46,730 bases of DNA from Acidobacteriota bacterium (GTDB taxonomy: Bacteria > Acidobacteriota > Blastocatellia > HR10): assembly GCA_030550025.1 (NCBI GenBank), contig JAUQQC010000017.1:1-46730 (forward strand). Direction: 5' to 3'. Within the stretch, counting starts at the first letter, position 1. Every line of letters starts with the position of its first letter. The notes under the pieces are model-generated. The model did no database searches, had not been told where the DNA came from, and saw only the letters and a program-made list of their open reading frames with translations. This document shows, one piece after another, positions 28,858 to 37,648 of this stretch. The position numbers were made by a program, and so were the translations under genes.

Positions 28858-30906
28858 ATGGGCTCGGAACCGGAACTGTACGTCCGCCGCTCGGATGAGC
28901 AAGTCGTGCGCTTTGACCCGCAGCACATCGTGGAGGCGCTGGTTCGGGAAGCGCGCGTGGATGTCGAGTTGGCGACGAAGATTAGCCTGGAGGTCAAGGA
29001 GGCGATCGCGCGCGCGGGCGTGCGCACGCTCAGTTCCTCTCTCATCCGCGAGTTGGTGAACGTGAAGCTTCTGGAGCACAACCTGGAGGCGGCGCATCGC
29101 GCGCATTCGCGTTTGGGGGTTCCACTCTACGACGCCGATCGGATCATTCGACAGAGCGCGCGAGAGCACGAGGCGCCGCCGCACGGGCCGGAAGGGACGA
29201 GCCTCCTTTTGGCCGAAGCCATCAAGCGGGAATATGCGATTCGAGAAGTCTTCTCCGACGTGGTCGCGGACGCGCATCTAACTGGGCGGTTCCATCTCCA
29301 GAGCATCGGCGCGGTGGATCGTCCCGCTTTGCTCGCCAGCTCGGTGGACTATCTCAAGCGCTATGGGGTCGCGCTCCCACATGGGTTCGCCAGCGCGCGT
29401 CCGGCGCGACACCCCGAAGTCCTGCTCGCGCATCTGGTGAAGTTCTCGGCCGCGCTTCACGGCTATTTAGCGGGGCCCGTCGTCTGGGATAGCCTCAACG
29501 TGGCGCTCGCGCCGTATGTGAGAGACGCCGAGGAACGCGATCTGCGCCAATTGGCGCAAGCGCTCATGTTCGAGCTGTCCGCACCGGCCGTCGCGCGAGG
29601 GGGGCAAGTCATCGCGTGCGAAGTGCATCTGGATTGGGACGTGCCGGCATATCTGGCGGCGCGTCCGGCGCTGGGGCCGCAGGGCGAGGAGACCGGCCAG
29701 CCGTACGCGGCCTATGGGGAGATCGCACGTCGGTTCCTGCGCCAGCTCTTGGAAGTTTATCGGGAGGGAGATGCCGAGGGTCGTCCCTTTCTCACGCCGC
29801 GTCTGGTCTTGCATCTGACGGATCGCTTCGCGACGATCGAGGGCTATCGCGAGTTCCTCGATCTCTTGTGTGACGTCCTTGTGCAGCGCGGAGGCGTGCG
29901 CATCGTCTTCGATCGGGATGAGACGCGGAGCTTCTTCTCGCGATTCGGCGTCCCGTTCGAGGCCGGCCATGAGCGCGCTGAGACCTGGCGATGGCGCACG
30001 GCCGTGCTGCAGGCGATCGCTGTGAATCTCCCCCGTATCGGGTATCAGGCCCAGGGCGATGTGCTCGCCTTCTTCGAGCAGCTCACCGACGTGATGGAAT
30101 TGGTGGCCCAAGCGCATTTGGAGAAGCGCATCTTCCTGGAGAAGCTGATGGCTCTGGGCGAGGCGGGACCGCTTGCTCTTTTGGCCCTGCGTCGTGAGGA
30201 CCTGACGTTCCTCAAACTCACCTGGACGACGCATCTCATCTGCCCCTTCGGGTTGGACGAAGCGGTGTGGTTGCTCACGGGGCGGCATCTGCATGAGTCC
30301 GATCAGGCCGTAGAGATGGCCTTGCGCATCACGGCGCACTTGGTGCGAGAGGCTGAGCGCTTGAGCGCTAAGCATAAAGTTCGGTTCGTCGTGGCGGATT
30401 CGACGGATGAGGTGGCCGCCGCTCGGTTGGCGCGCCTGGATTTGCGGTCTCCGTTCGCCGCGCGTGCCGCCGAGACGGTCTCTGGGGATGCGGAGCGAGG
30501 CGAAGTATACTACAGTCGGCCCTTCAAGGTGCTCCCGCAAGCTGCTGTGCGCGCCCTCGAGCGCGTGCGCATCGAAGGATTGCTTCACGACTTCGGATTG
30601 TTCGGCGTCATAACCCCCATCTGGTTGGGAGAGAAAGTGACGGCGGCAGAGCCACTGGCGGCGCTCATCTCCCGCGGATTCTTCCAAACGCATTCGGCGG
30701 GCATTCTACCCGCGCCGGAATTCACGCTCTGCATGGAGTGCGGACGCTGCGCGCGGGGTCTGTATCGGCAATGTCCGCATTGTCACGGCGTGCGGCTTGA
30801 TGGTCTGGCGCTAGGCGCGCAGACCTTCAGTCGCCTCTCGACATGGAATCGGGGTCTTCTGGCCGAATGGCGAAATCGCTATCGTGTGGATGAAGACCTG
30901 GGGTGA
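28858..30906 (+). CDS. ATP-cone protein of the anaerobic ribonucleotide reductase (NrdD) family, probably inactive
   Basis: 682 residues. An N-terminal ATP-cone (YVRRSDEQVVRFDPQHIVEA onward) senses dATP/ATP in reductases. NrdD landmarks follow: RGGQVIACEVHLDWDVP, EGDAEGRPFLTPRLVLHLTD, VNLPRIGYQAQGD, EVYYSRPFKV and LYRQCPHCHG with CMECGRC (the zinc site). Two essential parts are altered. The MCCRL-like active-site cysteine stretch reads SFFSRF (about 358-363; codons 29929-29946). The glycyl-radical motif RVxGY is not recognisable; only LALGAQTF precedes LSTWNRG. No nrdG activase gene is adjacent. The start is ATG 28858, with GGAGG 11 bases upstream. It looks intact and expressed, so a regulatory pseudoenzyme is more likely than a decaying gene. 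Confidence 0.72.
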   Translation: MGSEPELYVRRSDEQVVRFDPQHIVEALVREARVDVELATKISLEVKEAIARAGVRTLSSSLIRELVNVKLLEHNLEAAHRAHSRLGVPLYDADRIIRQSAREHEAPPHGPEGTSLLLAEAIKREYAIREVFSDVVADAHLTGRFHLQSIGAVDRPALLASSVDYLKRYGVALPHGFASARPARHPEVLLAHLVKFSAALHGYLAGPVVWDSLNVALAPYVRDAEERDLRQLAQALMFELSAPAVARGGQVIACEVHLDWDVPAYLAARPALGPQGEETGQPYAAYGEIARRFLRQLLEVYREGDAEGRPFLTPRLVLHLTDRFATIEGYREFLDLLCDVLVQRGGVRIVFDRDETRSFFSRFGVPFEAGHERAETWRWRTAVLQAIAVNLPRIGYQAQGDVLAFFEQLTDVMELVAQAHLEKRIFLEKLMALGEAGPLALLALRREDLTFLKLTWTTHLICPFGLDEAVWLLTGRHLHESDQAVEMALRITAHLVREAERLSAKHKVRFVVADSTDEVAAARLARLDLRSPFAARAAETVSGDAERGEVYYSRPFKVLPQAAVRALERVRIEGLLHDFGLFGVITPIWLGEKVTAAEPLAALISRGFFQTHSAGILPAPEFTLCMECGRCARGLYRQCPHCHGVRLDGLALGAQTFSRLSTWNRGLLAEWRNRYRVDEDLG

Positions 30907-30918
30907 TCGGACCTCGCC

Positions 30919-31419
30919 TCATGGGCCGGAGGTGGACGATTTCCGCCCCCATTGGAGGACGCGCACCTTCACGCGCCGCACGCCGAAGGCGCGCGCTTCT
31001 TCGACTGTCGGCATCCAGATGTCGAGCATGCGCCCGCGAATCTTCAATCCCGTGTCCAGCACCGTGTAGATCCCCGAATAACGGCCGGCCGAGAGATGAA
31101 TGATCGAGCCGATCGGGAGGATCGCTGGATCGGCGGCAACGATCCCCACACGAACGGTCTCTCCTGAGGCCGTCTGCCCCGGCAGCGAATACGCCGTCGC
31201 GAGGAACGTGAGCACCGGAAGCCGTTCGATCTCTTGCGAGAGCGCCGCCTCCTCCGGTGGAAGCGCCGACGCGACCTCCGGAGCCGCTTTCTCCGTCTCC
31301 TCCTGCAACGTCAGCGCGGAAAAGTAGGCGTGCGCCGAGATCGCAGCCAGAAGCACCCAGAAAAGCAGCGGCGCACTCGCCAGGCCACGTGCTGCTCCGC
31401 GAGCGCGACCTCGGCTCAT
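30919..31419 (-). CDS. Exported 3D-domain protein (MltA/RlpA-like barrel)
   Basis: 166 residues. A membrane/signal segment ([20 protein letters not shown]) is followed by a Glu-rich linker and a 3D domain, named for three conserved aspartates. These appear in [27 protein letters not shown] and [27 protein letters not shown] precedes. The fold is shared with lytic transglycosylases, so peptidoglycan cleavage or binding outside the membrane is likely. ATG 31419 follows AAAGGAGGCGG. It lies downstream of hppA on the same strand, 73 bases away, and is convergent with the NrdD-like gene. Confidence 0.82.
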   Translation of the reverse strand: MSRGRARGAARGLASAPLLFWVLLAAISAHAYFSALTLQEETEKAAPEVASALPPEEAALSQEIERLPVLTFLATAYSLPGQTASGETVRVGIVAADPAILPIGSIIHLSAGRYSGIYTVLDTGLKIRGRMLDIWMPTVEEARAFGVRRVKVRVLQWGRKSSTSGP

Positions 31420-31492
31420 CGGTCCGCCTCCTTTTGCCCGTTCCGCATACGCGAACTCCTCCTCGTCCACTTCGGTCGCGCGTGCCGCTCCT

Positions 31493-33541
31493 TTATCGCG
31501 AGAAGATCCCGGAGCCCAGGACAGGAGCGATGACGAGGCTGACGACCGACATGAGCTTAATGAGGATGTTCATTGAGGGACCGGCCGTGTCCTTGAAGGG
31601 ATCGCCGACAGTATCGCCTACGACGGCCGCTTTATGCGCGTCGCTCCCTTTCCCGCCGAATTCGCCCTTCTCGATGTGCTTCTTGGCATTGTCCCACGCG
31701 CCTCCGGCATTCGCCATCAAAAGGGCGAGCATCACTCCACTCACCATCGCTCCGGCCAACATCCCTCCAAGCGCCTCCTTGCCGAAGATGAACCCCACAA
31801 GGACAGGAGTCAAAACGGCCACCACGCCCGGCGTGATCATCTCCCTCAAGGCAGCGAGCGTGGAGATATCAATACAGCGGGCCGTATCGGGTTTGGCTCG
31901 TCCTTCCATGAGCCCTTTGATCTCGCGGAATTGGCGACGCACTTCTTCCACCATCTTGAAGGCCGCGCGCCCGACCGAGGCCATCGTCGAAGCAGCGATG
32001 AAGAAGGGCACGATCCCCCCGATGAAGAGGCCGATGACGACGTAGGCGTTCGTCAGATCAATGGTGGGGATTCTCGCCGCGCTCTTATAGGCCGAAAAGA
32101 GCGCCAGCGCCGTTAGCGCTGCCGATCCAATGGCAAAGCCCTTTCCAACCGCCGCCGTCGTATTGCCCAGCGCATCCAATCCATCGGTGATCCGGCGCAC
32201 TTCCGCGCCCAGGCGGCTCATCTCCGAAATCCCCCCCGCATTATCGGCGATCGGCCCATATGCGTCCACGGACATCACCAAGCCGATGGTCGCCAACATG
32301 CCAACGGCCGAGATGCCGATCCCATACAGCCCCGCGACCGTATAGGAGAGCAAAACGGCGAGGCAGATTCCCAGGACGGGCAACACCGTGGATTTCATCC
32401 CGACGGCCAGGCCCGTGATGATGTTCGTCGCCGCGCCGGTCGTCGCCGCGCGCGCGATTTCCAGAATTGGCTTCTTCGCCGTGTAATATTCGGTGATGTA
32501 TCCGATGAGCAAGCCGGCGAATGTCCCACTGGCGAGGGCCCAGAAGGGACCGTAGTAAACGGGGCTCTCCGGCAAGTCCAGATCGAGCAGCACGACAACG
32601 GTCAGCGATCCCGCGAGCATCAACAGTGCCGCCAAAGCCGTCGCCGTCCTGAGCACGGTCGCCGGATCGGCTTTCTTGAGAAGACGAACGAGCAATAGGC
32701 TGAGCAACGAACTCGCCGTTCCGATCGCTGCCACAAGAAGCGGCAAGACCATCCACGGCAACCGATCTCCTGGCAGCGACGACGTCGCTGCGATCGTGAT
32801 CGTCGCGATGATCGAACCGACGTACGATTCAAAGAGATCAGCGCCCATGCCGGCGACATCGCCCACATTATCCCCCACATTATCGGCGATCGTCGCCGGG
32901 TTGCGCGGATCGTCTTCGGGAATGCCGGCCTCGACTTTCCCGACCAGATCCGCCCCGACGTCGGCCGTCTTCGTGTAGATGCCCCCGCCAACACGGGCAA
33001 AGAGCGCAATGGAGCTAGCGCCCATGGCGAAGCCGCTGATGATCATCGCCGTTTTCTCCGGAGAGAAGCCGAGAAGCTGCGTGTAGATGTAGAGCAGAAG
33101 GCCCGTTCCCACCAACCCGAGGCTCGCCACGGACATGCCCATGACGGCGCCCCCGCTGAAGGCCACCATGAGTGCGGCGCGCTGTCCAGCTCGACGAGCA
33201 GCTTCGGCCGTGCGCACGTTCGCCCGCGTGGCTGCCTTCATACCAAAGAATCCCGCCAGAAGCGAACAGAGCGCTCCGAAAATGAACGAGAGCGCCGTCT
33301 TGTTCCCCTCCGGGAGCCCAAAGAAGATGGCCGTTGCCACCACGAGGATGAAGAGCGAGAGGATTTTGTACTCCCGCTTCAGGAAGACCATCGCTCCCTC
33401 GTGGATGGCGTTGGAGATCTCGATCATCACCCCCTCTCCGGCTGGTTGCCGGACGACCTGTACGTACGTGAGGGCGGCAAAGCCCAGTCCCATCAGGCCT
33501 AAAAGAGCTACAACGATCATGACGCTCGTCGGCTCGAACAT
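31493..33541 (-). CDS. hppA: Membrane-bound ion-pumping pyrophosphatase
   Basis: 682 residues with about 15-16 membrane helices. It couples pyrophosphate hydrolysis to outward pumping of H+ or Na+. The substrate site is [20 protein letters not shown], with further Asp clusters in [20 protein letters not shown] and [17 protein letters not shown]. The [11 protein letters not shown] segment (Ala rather than Lys) is the mark of K+-dependent enzymes. H+ and Na+ pumps of this class cannot be told apart safely by eye. ATG 33541 is preceded by TTAGGAGGTTGG. It is divergent from the TonB receptor gene. Confidence 0.95.
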   Translation of the reverse strand: MFEPTSVMIVVALLGLMGLGFAALTYVQVVRQPAGEGVMIEISNAIHEGAMVFLKREYKILSLFILVVATAIFFGLPEGNKTALSFIFGALCSLLAGFFGMKAATRANVRTAEAARRAGQRAALMVAFSGGAVMGMSVASLGLVGTGLLLYIYTQLLGFSPEKTAMIISGFAMGASSIALFARVGGGIYTKTADVGADLVGKVEAGIPEDDPRNPATIADNVGDNVGDVAGMGADLFESYVGSIIATITIAATSSLPGDRLPWMVLPLLVAAIGTASSLLSLLLVRLLKKADPATVLRTATALAALLMLAGSLTVVVLLDLDLPESPVYYGPFWALASGTFAGLLIGYITEYYTAKKPILEIARAATTGAATNIITGLAVGMKSTVLPVLGICLAVLLSYTVAGLYGIGISAVGMLATIGLVMSVDAYGPIADNAGGISEMSRLGAEVRRITDGLDALGNTTAAVGKGFAIGSAALTALALFSAYKSAARIPTIDLTNAYVVIGLFIGGIVPFFIAASTMASVGRAAFKMVEEVRRQFREIKGLMEGRAKPDTARCIDISTLAALREMITPGVVAVLTPVLVGFIFGKEALGGMLAGAMVSGVMLALLMANAGGAWDNAKKHIEKGEFGGKGSDAHKAAVVGDTVGDPFKDTAGPSMNILIKLMSVVSLVIAPVLGSGIFSR

Positions 33542-33579
33542 ACGATCGCCCAACCTCCTAACTGTTGATAGGGCGTGAA

Positions 33580-33608
33580 AGGCTAGCACATACGCCCCCT
33601 CTTTTCAA
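33580..33608 (-). promoter_or_regulatory. Possible promoter of hppA
   Basis: On the minus strand TTGAAA (33603-33608), 17 bases, then TAGCCT (33580-33585). The -35 is inside the hairpin at 33596-33614. The -10 is weak. Confidence 0.4.
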
Positions 33609-33614
33609 GAGGGG
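33596..33614. repeat. Inverted repeat between hppA and the TonB receptor gene
   Basis: CCCCTCTT (33596-33603), loop TTC, AAGAGGGG (33607-33614): a perfect 8-bp stem. It overlaps the presumed hppA -35 and lies 10 bases upstream of the receptor gene -35, so an operator is possible. Confidence 0.45.
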
Positions 33615-33624
33615 CATGGCGCCG

Positions 33625-33653
33625 TTGACAGGGGCAAACTGCTTGGATAATAT
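33625..33653 (+). promoter_or_regulatory. Promoter of the TonB-dependent receptor gene
   Basis: TTGACA (33625-33630), 17 bases, then TAATAT (33648-33653): near consensus. GGAGG at 33676-33680 is 10 bases before ATG 33691. Confidence 0.85.
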
Positions 33654-33690
33654 GGGGCCGAAAAATCTCTCAACAGGAGGTATCGTGGCT

Positions 33691-36600
33691 ATGTGGGTGA
33701 GTGGCCTGAGAGGCTGCTTTCTGCTTGCTTTCGTTAGTCTGTTTCTGAGCATCCCCTCAGGAGCTTCTCAAACGACCGGCACGGCGACCGTGCTTGGTAC
33801 GGTGATGGATCCGGCGGGAGCCGTCATCCCGGGGGCAACGATCGAATTGACCGATTTGGCGACCAATCAGAGCCGAAGCCAGATGACGAACGTGAGCGGA
33901 CAATATATCTTCGTCAATGTCCTCCCTGGCACGTACAAGATCACCGCCTCGGCACCGGGGTTTCGGCAAGCGGTCGTGTCGGCCCTTAAGATCGAGGTCG
34001 CTAAGGCATACACAGTAGATTTCACTTTGGAGGTCGGGGCGGTCGCCGAAGTGGTCGAGGTCACCCCAGGAGCCGGCGTGGAGCTGCAGACGGTCAACGC
34101 TACTGTCGGCAACGTGATCCGAAGCGACTATCTGCTCCGTCTCCCGTTGATTGACCGGCAGGCGAATTCTCTCTTTCAACTCCAACCCATGGTCTCCCCG
34201 CTCGGATATGGGTTCAATGCGTCTGGAGCCGTGGCCGGGGCGCGCGGCGATCAAGCGACGTGGCTCGTTGATGGTGTGGACGTGACGCAGGGGAAATTCC
34301 CCGATACGGGCGATGCGACCAGTTTCCCGCTTCCGGCTGAGAGCATTGAAGAGTTCCGGGCCGGCGTCACCAACGTGGATGCCTTCTTTGGGCGGTCTGC
34401 TGGTGGCCAATTCGTGGCTGTGCGGAAGCGAGGGGGGAATACCTTCCACGGATCCGCGTACTGGTACCATCAGAATGACAACTTGAACGCCAACACGTGG
34501 ACGCGCAACCGATTAGGACAGCCCGATCCCGAGCTCAAGGATCACCGCTTCGGCTTCACGATCGGAGGCCCCATCCGCCGGGATCAGACCTTCTTCTTCT
34601 TTCACTACGAAGGGCGGCGTTTCCCGAGCCAGCAGGACATCGTTCGAATTGTCCCGACGGAGACGATGCGGCGGGGCATCCTGCGCTTTCGGGATGGGAC
34701 GGGTCAAATCGTCGAATATCCTTTGGCGACATCCACGCTCTGCGGGCCAAGCAACAACTCCCCTTGTGATCCACGAGGCATCGGCTTGAACCCAGTCATC
34801 AAGGCCCTCTTCGCCTTCTATCCTCCGGGGAATGATCCGAGCACCGGCGATGGGTTGAACACGATCGGATTTCGCGCTCCGGCGAGCGCGGCCGAACGGA
34901 CCGAATACGCGTGGCTGCGGTTGGATCACCACTTCACGGCAAATTGGCGCTTCGAGGGGAGCTTCGGTTGGCATCGGAATCTGGCCGATACGCCCCTTCA
35001 GGTCGACATCGGGGGGCTATTGCGTGGGAATGTCTTGGGCCAAGCCAAGAGCGTTCGCTCCAATCGCCAATTCCCGCGAAACATCGTGGCGGCTCTGACC
35101 GGGAATATCCGTCCCAATTTGACGAACGACCTCCGCTTCGGATTCACGCGCTTTTATTTCTGGCGCCAAGCCATCCCCCCCTTCCCTCAAGTCGCCGGCA
35201 CGAACGTAGCGCTTGATCTGGCGGCCACCTTGTTGGATGAGCCCGTGGATGTCTTCGTGCAACGCTCCCGCAGCCAGGGCGATAACCAGAACCTCTATCA
35301 ACTGAGTGATCAGCTGACCTGGATCAAGGGGTCCCATACGCTACAATTCGGCGCGACGGCGCGGATCGTCAATCACTATCACATGCGCGAGGACAAGGTC
35401 GTCGGCGGGATGTCGGCGCTCATCGGTCTGCTCGATGCGGGGGCTTTCTTCACCGTCCCCGCCGAATGGCGTCCCCCTACTTGTGGCGGGGCCATCCAGA
35501 CGAATTGCTTGCGATCGGCGGACATCTCGCGCTGGAACCGGTTCTATGCGGCTTTGCTGGGGATCATCGACAATGTCTCCATCATGATGACCCGCGATGC
35601 CGACTTCACGCCTCTGCCATTTGGTACGCCTCTGATGAATAAGTTCCGGTATCAAGCGTGGGACTTCTATGCCAGCGATGTGTGGCGTGTGCGCCCCTCG
35701 CTGACGCTGAGCTATGGAGTGAATTACCAGGTTCAGGTTCCCACCAAGAGCTTGGATGGTCGAATCGCCCTCGCCGTGGATGCGGCGACCGGGAGGATCA
35801 TCACTCCCAAAGCATATCTCGAAGCCAAGCGGCGAGCTGCTCTGCAGGGAGCCCTTTTCAACCCGACGATCGGATATGCGCCCATTCGGATGCTCGGTCG
35901 GGAGAAGACGGTGGATACGGATTGGAACAACCTCGGTCCGCGCGTTGCTGTGGCTTGGCACCCCCGCTTTGAGAGCGGTTTCTTCGGGCGATTGTTCGGC
36001 GCTCGCAAGACCGTCTTCCGTGGCGGATATTCGCTCACGTTCGACCGGCTCAACCTCGTGCAGTTGGTCTCGATCCCCATGCTGGCCGCCGGCTTCGGTC
36101 AGACGATCTCCGTTCAAGGTCCGAAGAACGCGCGAGGGGAGCCCTTCCGAATTGGTATTGACGGTCCAGCTCCACTTCCGGTCGCCGAGCGCGTGACTCC
36201 GCCTTTGATCCCTCCGGTGCCTTTTGGGGAGCTGCTCTCCTTCCAAGCGGATCCGACACTGCGTCCGGGGATGATGCACAGCATCAACTTCACGATCCAG
36301 CGGGAGCTGCCCGGGAATACGCTTTTGGAGATCGGATATGTCGGGCGCCTGGGGCGGAATCTCCCTCAATCGGTCAACCTCAATTCCATCCCCTTCTTCA
36401 TGAAGGATCCCGTATCCGGCCAGACGTTCGCCCATGCTTACGATGCTCTGGCCGCTCAGTTGCGCGCCGGTGTGGCCGCCAGTGCCGTCACCCCTCAACC
36501 TTGGTTCGAGAACCAGTTGCCACCGATCACGACGCTTCAACAACTTGGAGTGTGCCCGGCGACGTCCGCGACGGCGACAAGTTGTCTGGCCTCCCGGTTC

Positions 36601-37533
36601 ACGAGCGAGATCGTGACGGGGCTGTTGAGCACCTTCTGGTTGAACGGCATCGATCGGTTCCGCCGCTTGGCTGGTCTTCCCCCCTTTATGAACGCACAAG
36701 TGCAGGAACTCTTCTTCCGCACCGATGGCGGCATCTCGAACTATCACGCCTTCATGCTCATCTTCCGCAAGCGACCGTCGCATGGCTTGCAGTTCGATTT
36801 CAACTACACGCTCTCGAAATCGCTCGACCAAGTGGGCTCGGTTCAAGACTCAGCGAGCTTCTTCCCCTCCAGCTTCTTCCCTAACCTCGATTACGGACCT
36901 TCTTTCTTCGATCACACGCACATCGCCAACCTGACCTGGTACTACGAGCTGCCCTTTGGACCCGGCCGGCGTTTCAGCGTGGGGAATTGGGTGGATAAGC
37001 TCATCGGCGGATGGTTCGCAGGCGGTATTCTGAGGGCCTTCAGTGGTGCGCCACTGACTGTCATCCAAAGCACCCAGGTCTTCGGCGGTGGGACGACCTT
37101 CGCCTTTGGCACCGGAGCGATCCCAGTTAAGAAACCGAAGTTCGGGAACGAAGTGCATCGGAACGTGAAGGGGTCCGGTGGTGTAGGGACGGCCGGAGAT
37201 CCGGCCCGAGGCGGCACCGGATTGAACCTGTTCGCCGATCCGGAAGCCGTGTTCAAGAGCTTCCGACCCATCCTGCTCAGCCAGGATACGCGCAGCGGGC
37301 GGGGGGTGCTTCGCGGTTTGCCGCATTGGAACGTGGACTTCTCAGCAGGCAAGGCGATTGGTGTGACGGAGGCGATCAAGCTTCGATTCAGCTTTGACTT
37401 CTTCAATATCCTGAACCGCGTGGAGTTCGCCGACCCACCTCTGGATCTGCGGAATCCGGCGGACTTCGGCGTTCTCAGCAGCCAGTTCAATCAACCGCGC
37501 CGCATCCAGTTCGGCCTGCGAGTGGAATTTTAG
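33691..37533 (+). CDS. Oar-like TonB-dependent receptor with carboxypeptidase-regulatory domain
   Basis: 1,280 residues of outer-membrane protein. A signal peptide (GCFLLAFVSLFLSIPSGASQ) precedes a carboxypeptidase-regulatory-like beta sandwich (about 25-110, VLGTVMDPAGAVIPGATIEL, PGTYKITASAPGF). A plug domain (about 120-230) includes WLVDGVDVTQG and GRSAGGQFVAVRKRGGN. The rest is a large beta-barrel ending in LRVEF; a terminal Phe is the usual signal for barrel assembly. This architecture is abundant in Acidobacteriota and is thought to import large or oligomeric substrates; the ligand is unknown. ATG 33691 is well spaced from GGAGG; GTG 33685 is too close. A hairpin follows and then a secreted amidohydrolase. 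Confidence 0.9.
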   Translation: MWVSGLRGCFLLAFVSLFLSIPSGASQTTGTATVLGTVMDPAGAVIPGATIELTDLATNQSRSQMTNVSGQYIFVNVLPGTYKITASAPGFRQAVVSALKIEVAKAYTVDFTLEVGAVAEVVEVTPGAGVELQTVNATVGNVIRSDYLLRLPLIDRQANSLFQLQPMVSPLGYGFNASGAVAGARGDQATWLVDGVDVTQGKFPDTGDATSFPLPAESIEEFRAGVTNVDAFFGRSAGGQFVAVRKRGGNTFHGSAYWYHQNDNLNANTWTRNRLGQPDPELKDHRFGFTIGGPIRRDQTFFFFHYEGRRFPSQQDIVRIVPTETMRRGILRFRDGTGQIVEYPLATSTLCGPSNNSPCDPRGIGLNPVIKALFAFYPPGNDPSTGDGLNTIGFRAPASAAERTEYAWLRLDHHFTANWRFEGSFGWHRNLADTPLQVDIGGLLRGNVLGQAKSVRSNRQFPRNIVAALTGNIRPNLTNDLRFGFTRFYFWRQAIPPFPQVAGTNVALDLAATLLDEPVDVFVQRSRSQGDNQNLYQLSDQLTWIKGSHTLQFGATARIVNHYHMREDKVVGGMSALIGLLDAGAFFTVPAEWRPPTCGGAIQTNCLRSADISRWNRFYAALLGIIDNVSIMMTRDADFTPLPFGTPLMNKFRYQAWDFYASDVWRVRPSLTLSYGVNYQVQVPTKSLDGRIALAVDAATGRIITPKAYLEAKRRAALQGALFNPTIGYAPIRMLGREKTVDTDWNNLGPRVAVAWHPRFESGFFGRLFGARKTVFRGGYSLTFDRLNLVQLVSIPMLAAGFGQTISVQGPKNARGEPFRIGIDGPAPLPVAERVTPPLIPPVPFGELLSFQADPTLRPGMMHSINFTIQRELPGNTLLEIGYVGRLGRNLPQSVNLNSIPFFMKDPVSGQTFAHAYDALAAQLRAGVAASAVTPQPWFENQLPPITTLQQLGVCPATSATATSCLASRFTSEIVTGLLSTFWLNGIDRFRRLAGLPPFMNAQVQELFFRTDGGISNYHAFMLIFRKRPSHGLQFDFNYTLSKSLDQVGSVQDSASFFPSSFFPNLDYGPSFFDHTHIANLTWYYELPFGPGRRFSVGNWVDKLIGGWFAGGILRAFSGAPLTVIQSTQVFGGGTTFAFGTGAIPVKKPKFGNEVHRNVKGSGGVGTAGDPARGGTGLNLFADPEAVFKSFRPILLSQDTRSGRGVLRGLPHWNVDFSAGKAIGVTEAIKLRFSFDFFNILNRVEFADPPLDLRNPADFGVLSSQFNQPRRIQFGLRVEF

Positions 37534-37540
37534 ACGCTGA

Positions 37541-37572
37541 AGGGGCCTCCGCGGCCTTCTGTGGAGGCCCCT
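37541..37572 (+). terminator. GC-rich hairpin after the receptor gene
   Basis: AGGGGCCTCC (37541-37550) and GGAGGCCCCT (37563-37572) pair perfectly over 10 bases with a 12-base loop, eight bases after the stop. No T tract follows, so termination may be partial and allow read-through to the amidohydrolase. Confidence 0.55.
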
Positions 37573-37648
37573 GGAGTCCGTTCAAGGGGGGATTAGCCGT
37601 TGATGGTTTCGCGCGCTGAATGAAATCCACCCTGAGGGGGGAGAGCGT

